Source of the DNA: Metaphire vulgaris
Taxonomy: Eukaryota; Annelida; Clitellata; Crassiclitellata; Megascolecidae
Direction: 5' to 3'
DNA: 64,000 nt
Assembly (NCBI GenBank): GCA_018105865.1
Contig: CM030850.1
Span: 15,923,467-15,987,466 of the forward strand
In this document: piece by piece, positions 58,101 through 64,000 of the stretch
Layout of the letters: each line of letters begins with the position of its first letter
How positions within the stretch are numbered: position 1 is the first letter of the stretch
The notes under the pieces: generated by a model
The model's database searches: none
The model's input: only the letters and a program-made list of their open reading frames with translations
What the model was told of the DNA's origin: nothing
Program-made: the position numbers and the translations under genes

Positions 58101-61100
58101 TGCAGACGGTGATGGCCCATGTTTGCAATAGCGATTGATATCATTGTACTAATGGATGCTAAACATAGTGGCTGAATATGGTGTTTGAATTGATCTATAA
58201 CATGATGAAATAACTTTCAAATGTGCAGTTGTGTTTTACTCAAAAACTGTGCATTATTTGCATTATGGAACATCGGGGCTTGTCAAGCTGGAGGGGCTCT
58301 AAATACATACAGCGATGGCCTAAGTCTACAATAGCGATTGATATCGATGCAGTGAAGAATGCTAAAGACAGTGGCTGAATATAGTGCTTGAAATCGATCT
58401 CTAACAGGACAAAAATAAGTTGCAAAAATGTGGTTTAATTTGCACAAATATCAGAAATCTGTTCTCTGTCAAATGTCTAAAAATCGAACGAGTGATACAA
58501 AGGGGGTTTAAGAGAGCTGGTTTCTTGTATGACAAGTTCTATAGACCACAAAATATTATATAATTGATACCCAGTTTGACATTGGACAATGCAAGGATTA
58601 GTGCTACAGTAGGCTATAGATATGCAAAATTCAGACGAGTGATGAAACAAATTAAAACAACATTTTCAGATAGTGTCGTTTCAAATGGCTCACCATTTTT
58701 CGTGGGCATTTTGAATGCTCTAGCATAAAATTGAGGCAGAATGTATTGACAATTCTAGTACGGTTTGACTCAGCTAAGCTGGGGACACACGAAAATTTGG
58801 TTTTAATTTGTTTCATCACTCTTCTGAATTTTGCATATCTATAGCCTAATGTAGCAATAATCCTTGCACTGTCCAATGTCAAACAGGGTATCAATTATAT
58901 ATTATTTATGGTTTATAGAACTTGTCTTACAAGAAACCAGCTCTCTTAAAGCCCTTTGTATCTCTCCTTCAATGTTTTAGACATTTGACAGAGAACAGAT
59001 TTCTGAAAGACTTTGCATAGTATCGTTTCAAATGGCTCACCACTTTTCGGGTTATTTCGAATGCTCTAGAATAAATTTGTGGCAGAATTTATTGACAATT
59101 CTAGTACGTTTTGACTCAGCTAAGCTGGGGACACAAGAAAATGTGGTTTTAATTTTGCATTATTAGCATTTTGGAATAATGATGGTTGTCATGGATGAGC
59201 CGTTTTAAATGCAGACGGTGATGGCCCATGTTTGCAAAATAGCGATTGATATCATTGTAGCAATGGATGCTAGGGATAGTGGCTGAATATGGTGTTTGAA
59301 TTCGATCTATAACATGATGAAATAACTTTCAAATGTGCGGTGTGTGTTTACTCAAATACTGTGCATTATTGGCATTATGGAACATCAGAAAATGTGCGGT
59401 GTGTTTACTCAAAAACTGTGCATTATTTGCATTATGGAACATCGGGGCTGTCAATCTGGGAGGGGCTCTAAATACATACAGGCGATGGCCTAAGTTTACA
59501 ATAGCGATTGATATCGATGTAGTAAAGAATGCTAAAGACAGTGGCTCAATATAGTGCTTGAAATCGATCTCTAACAGGACGAAATAAGTTGCAAAAATGT
59601 GGTTTAATTTGCACAAATATCAGAAATCTGTTCTCTGTCAAATGTTTAAAAAATCGAACGAGTGATACAAGGGGTTTAAGAGAGCTGGTTTCTTGTATGA
59701 CAAGTTCTATAGACCACAAAAATATTATATAATTGATACCCTGTTTGACATTGGACAATGCAAAAGATTAGTGCTACAGTAGGCTATAGATATGCAAAAT
59801 TCAGACAAGTGATGAAACAAATTAAAACAACATTTTCAGATAGTGTCGTTTCAAATGGCTCACCATTTTTGGGGCATTTCGAATGCTCTAGAATAAAATT
59901 GAGGCAGAATGTATTGACAATTCTAGTATGGTTTGACTCAGCTAAGCTGGGGACACAAGAAAATGTGGTTTTAATTTGTTTCATCACTCTTCTGAATTTT
60001 GCATATCTATAGCCTAATGTAGCACTAATCCTTGCATTGTCCAATGTCAAACAGGGTATCAATTATATATTTTTGGTTTATGGTTTATAGAACTTGTCAT
60101 ACAAGAAACCAGCTCTCTTAAAACCCTTCATATCTCTCCTTGTTTTTTTTAGACATTTGACAGAGAACAGATTTCTGAAAGACTTTGTATAGTGTCGTTT
60201 CAAATGGCTCACCATTTTTCGGGGCATGGCGAATGATCTAGAATAAAATTGTGGCAGAATATATTGACAATTCTAGTACAGTTTTGACTCAGCTAAGCTG
60301 GGGACACAAGAAAATGTGTTTTTAATTTTGCATTATTAGCATTTTGGAATAATGAGGTTGTCATGGATGAGCCGTTTTAAATGCAGACGGTGATTGCCCA
60401 TGTTTCAAACATTGATATCATTGTAGTAATGGATATTAAAGATAGTTTGAATATGAACTTTGTCGATCTATAACATGATGAAATAACTTTCAAATTCGGT
60501 TGTGTTTACTCAAAAACTTTGCATTATTTGCATTATGGAACATCAGGGCTTGTCAAGCTGGAAAGGCTCTAAATACATTCAAAATGGCCTAAGTCTACAA
60601 TAGCGATTGATATGAATGTAGTGAAGAATGCTAAAGACAGTGGCTGAATATAGTATTGAAATCGATCTCTAACAGGACAAAATAAGTTGCAAAAATGTGG
60701 TTTAATTTGCAAAATATGTTTTAAAATCTGTTCACTCTGTCAAATGTTTAAAAAATCGAATAGTGATATGTAGGGGTTTCCTTGCTGGTTTCCAATGTCA
60801 AACAAGTTCTATCAGACCACAAAAATATTATATAATTGATATAGAAGTTTGACATACAACAAACCAGATTAGTGCTACAGTAGGCTCTTTAGATATGCAA
60901 AATTCATTTTTAGTGATTTGACAGAAACAAATTAAAACAAGATTTTCAGATAGTGTCGTTTCAAATGGCTCACCATTTTTCGGGGCATTTTGAATGCTCT
61001 AGAATAAAATTGAGGCAGAATATATTGACAATTCTAGTACAGTTTGACTCAGCTAAGCTGGGGACACAAGAAAATGTGGTTTTAATTTGTTTCATCACTC

Positions 61101-64000
61101 TTTTGAATTTTGCATATCTATAGCCTACTGTAGCACTAATCCTTGCATTGTCCAATGTCAAACAGGGTATCAATTATATAATATTTTTTGGTCTTTAGAA
61201 TTTGTCATACAAGAAACCAGCTCTCTTAAACCCTTTGTACTTCTCCTTCAATGTTTTAGACATTTGACAGAGAACAGATTTCTGAAAGACTTTGAACATA
61301 GTAGTATCGTTTCAAATGGCTCACCACTTTTCGGGTCCTTTCGAATGCTCTAGAATAAAATTGTGGCAGAATGTATTGACAATTCTAGTACGTTTTGACT
61401 CAGCTAAGCTGGGACACAAGAAAATGTGGTTTTAATTTTGCATTATTAGCATTTTGGAATAATGAGGGTTGTCATGGATGAGCCGTTTTAAATGCAGACG
61501 GTGATGGCCCATGTTTGCTATAGCGATTGATATCATTGTAGTAATGGATGCTAAAGATAGTGGCTGAATATGGTGCTTGAATTCGATCTATATCATGATG
61601 AAATAACTATCAAATGTGCGGTTCTGTTTACTCAAATACTGTGCATTATTAGCATTATTGAACATCGGGGCTTGTCAATCCAGAGGGGCTCTAAATACAT
61701 AAGGTGATGGCCTAAGTTTACAAAAGCGATTGATATCGATAGTAAAGAATGTAAAGAATGGCTAAAGATAGTGCTTGAAATCGATCTCTAACAGGACGAA
61801 ATAAGTTTTGAAAATGTGGTTTAATTTGCACAAATCCTGTGCATTATTAGCATTATGGAATAATGAGGGTTGTCATGATGAGCCGTTTTAAATGCAGACG
61901 GTGATGGCCCATGTTTGCAATAGCGATTGATATCATTGTAGTAATGGATGCTAAAGATAGTGGCTGAATATGGTGTTTGAATTCGATCTATATCATGATG
62001 AAATAACTTTCATATGTGCGGTGGTGTTTACTCAAATACTGTGCATTATTTGCATTATGGAACATCGGGGCTTGTCAAGCTGGAGGGGCTCTAAATACAT
62101 ACAGCGATGGCCTAAGTCTACAATAGCGATTGATATCGATGTAGTGAAGAATGCTAAAGACAGTGGCTGAATATAGTGCTTGAAATCGATCTCTAACAGG
62201 ACGAAATAAGTTGCAAAAATGTGGTTTAATTTGCACAAATATCAGAAATCTGTTCTCAGTCAAATGTTTAAAAAATCGAACGAGTGATACGAAGGGGGTT
62301 TAGTAGAGCTGGTTTCTTGTATGACAAGTTCTATAGACCACAAAAATATTTATAATTGATACCCTGTTTGACATTGACAATGCAAGGATTAGTGCTACAG
62401 TAGGCTATAGATATGCAAAATTCAGACAAGTGATGAAACAAATTAAAACAACATTTTCATATAGTGTCGTTTCAAATGGCTCACCATTTTTCGGGGCATT
62501 TTGAATGCTCTAGAATAAAATTGAGGCAGAATGTATTGACAATTCTAGTACGTTTTGACTCAGCTAAGCTGGGGACACAAGAAAATGTGGTTTTAATTTG
62601 TTTCATCACTCTTCTGAATTTTGCATATCTATAGCCTACTGTAGCACTAATCCTTGCATTGTCAATGTCAAACAGGGTATCAATTATATAATATTTTTGT
62701 GGTCTATAAAGAACTTGTCATACAAGAAACCGGCTCTCTTAAACCCCTTTGTATCCCATTTGACACAGAACAGATTTCTGAAAGACTTTGTATAGTATCG
62801 TTTCAAATGGCTCACCACTTTTCGGGTTATTTCGAATGCTCTAGAATAAATTTGTGGCAGAATGTATTGACAATTCTAGTACGTTTTGACTCAGCTAAGC
62901 TGGGGACACAAGAAAATGTGGTTTTAATTTTGCATTATTAGCATTTTGGAATAATGAGGGTTGTCATGGATGAGCCGTTTTAAATGCAGACGGTGATGGC
63001 CCATGTTTGCAATAGCGATTGATATCATTGTAGTAATGGATGCTAAAGATAGTGGCTGAATATGGTGCTTGAATTCGATCTATATCATGATGAAATAACT
63101 TTCAAATGTGCAGGTGTGTTTACTCAAAAACTGTGCATTATTTGCATTATGGAACATCGGGGCTTGTCAAGCTGGAGGGCTCTAAATACATACAGCGATG
63201 GCCTAAGTCTACAATAGCGATTGATATCGATGTAGTGAAGAATGCTAAAGACAGTGGTTGAATATAGTGCTTGAAATCGATCTCTAACAGGACGAAATAA
63301 GTTGCAAAAATGTGGTTTAATTTGCACAAATATCAGAAATCTGTTCTCTGTCAAATGTCTAAAAATCGAACGAGTGATACAAAAGGGTTTAAGAGAGCTG
63401 GTTTCTTGTATGACAAGTTCTATAGACCACAAAAATATTATATAATTGATACCCTGTTTGACATTGGACAATGCAAGGATTAGTGCTACAGTAGGCTATG
63501 GATATGCAAAATTCAGACCAGTGATGAAACAAATTAAAACAACATTTTCAGATAGTGTCGTTTCAAATGGCTCACCATTTTTGGGGCATTTGAATGCTCT
63601 AGAATAAAATTGAGGCAGAATATATTGACAATTCTAGTACAGTTTGACTCTGCTAAGCTGGGACACAAGAAAATGTGGTTTTAATTTGTTTCATCACTCT
63701 TCTGAATTTTGCATATCTATAGCCTACTGTAGCACTAATCCTTGCATTGTCATATGTCAAACAGGGTATCAATTATATAATATTTTTTGGTCTATAGTCT
63801 AAAGATCTCTCCTTCAATTTTTGTCATACAAGAAAACCAGCTCTCTTAAACCCTTTTCGGGTATATAATCTCTAAAACTTTGATTTTTAGATATTTGACA
63901 GAGAACAGATTTTGAAAGATTTTTAATAGTATCGTTTTTCAAATGGGTTCACCACTTTTCGGGTCATTTCGAATGCTCTAGAATAAAATTGTGGCAGAAT
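49165..64000. repeat. Satellite array, ~1.11-kb units with ~220-base inverted arms
   Basis: From about 49165 to the window end the sequence is one satellite array that continues beyond it. A unit consists of two ~200-base related blocks (…gcgattgatatcattgtagt and …gcgattgatatcgatgtagt), a reverse arm (cagaaatctgttct … caaattaaaac), a ~125-base spacer (tttcaaatggctcaccattt … gctaagctggggacac), a forward arm that is the reverse complement of the first, and a second spacer copy. An example pair is 54715-54930 with 55055-55277. Reverse arms start near 50.69, 51.80, 52.92, 54.72, 55.83, 57.33, 58.45, 59.63, 60.7, 62.25 and 63.34 kb. Most are 1.09-1.18 kb apart; the larger gaps are explained by an extra ~400-base block or an extra ~690-base arm-plus-spacer module. 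The many 60-100-codon frames in it recur with the repeat and have no recognisable domain; I regard them as non-coding. Confidence 0.95.

Noticed and set aside
49165..64000. Dozens of 60-100-codon ORFs on both strands, recurring with similar peptides
   Set aside because: They recur at the satellite period, occur on both strands of the inverted arms and have no recognised domain. Recurrence reflects repeat identity, not coding selection.
49165..64000. CRISPR array or prokaryotic defence locus
   Set aside because: Repeats are ~1.1 kb with inverted arms, not short direct repeats with unique spacers, and the surroundings are clearly eukaryotic.

Overview
This is a gene-poor, AT-rich, transposon-dense stretch of an animal nuclear genome. 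Support: spliced genes with GT-AG introns, fibrillar-collagen-type 54-base exons, C2H2 zinc fingers, non-LTR retrotransposon debris, a tRNA-derived SINE and hAT-type MITEs with 8-base target duplications. The palindrome TAGGCCTA occurs at least 11 times. The window fits a marine invertebrate or another non-mammalian metazoan; I cannot name the species.

Layout. 0-2.2 kb: decayed LINE, hAT MITEs and weak exon-like segments on the + strand. 2.2-6.3 kb (-): a complete six-exon gene reconstructed as ALKBH6 (252 aa, AlkB-like Fe(II)/2OG dioxygenase), with a large decayed LINE in intron 3 and CRE-like palindromes just upstream of its ATG. 6.7-14 kb: repeats, no convincing gene. 14.2-15.0 kb (+): a single-exon Tctex1-domain (dynein light chain type) protein with a 10-residue polyglutamine tract. 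17.9-28.2 kb (-): a complete 16-exon gene reconstructed as DDX55 (587 aa DEAD-box helicase, Spb4 orthologue), with MITEs in its introns. 28.8-43.7 kb: nested LINE, SINE and hAT insertions, microsatellites and a few unassigned exon-like segments. 44.0-45.6 kb (+): four collagen triple-helix exons, three of them exactly 54 bases, with several Gly codons changed to Asp, Glu or Arg. 46.3-47.3 kb (+): a C2H2 zinc-finger array broken by an (AC)n expansion and by small deletions. 49.2-64 kb and beyond: a satellite array with a period near 1.11 kb, each unit carrying a pair of ~220-base inverted arms.

How the genes fit together. ALKBH6 and DDX55 look intact and functional as nuclear housekeeping genes (nucleic-acid dioxygenase family; 60S ribosome biogenesis). 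The Tctex1 protein belongs to dynein/cilium biology. There is no operon-like or shared-pathway arrangement. No CRISPR array, prokaryotic defence system or clearly new enzyme system was seen. The most unusual structures are the inverted-arm satellite, a perfect 58-base-arm palindrome inside a hAT element, and the Gly-substituted collagen exons beside the microsatellite-disrupted zinc-finger array.
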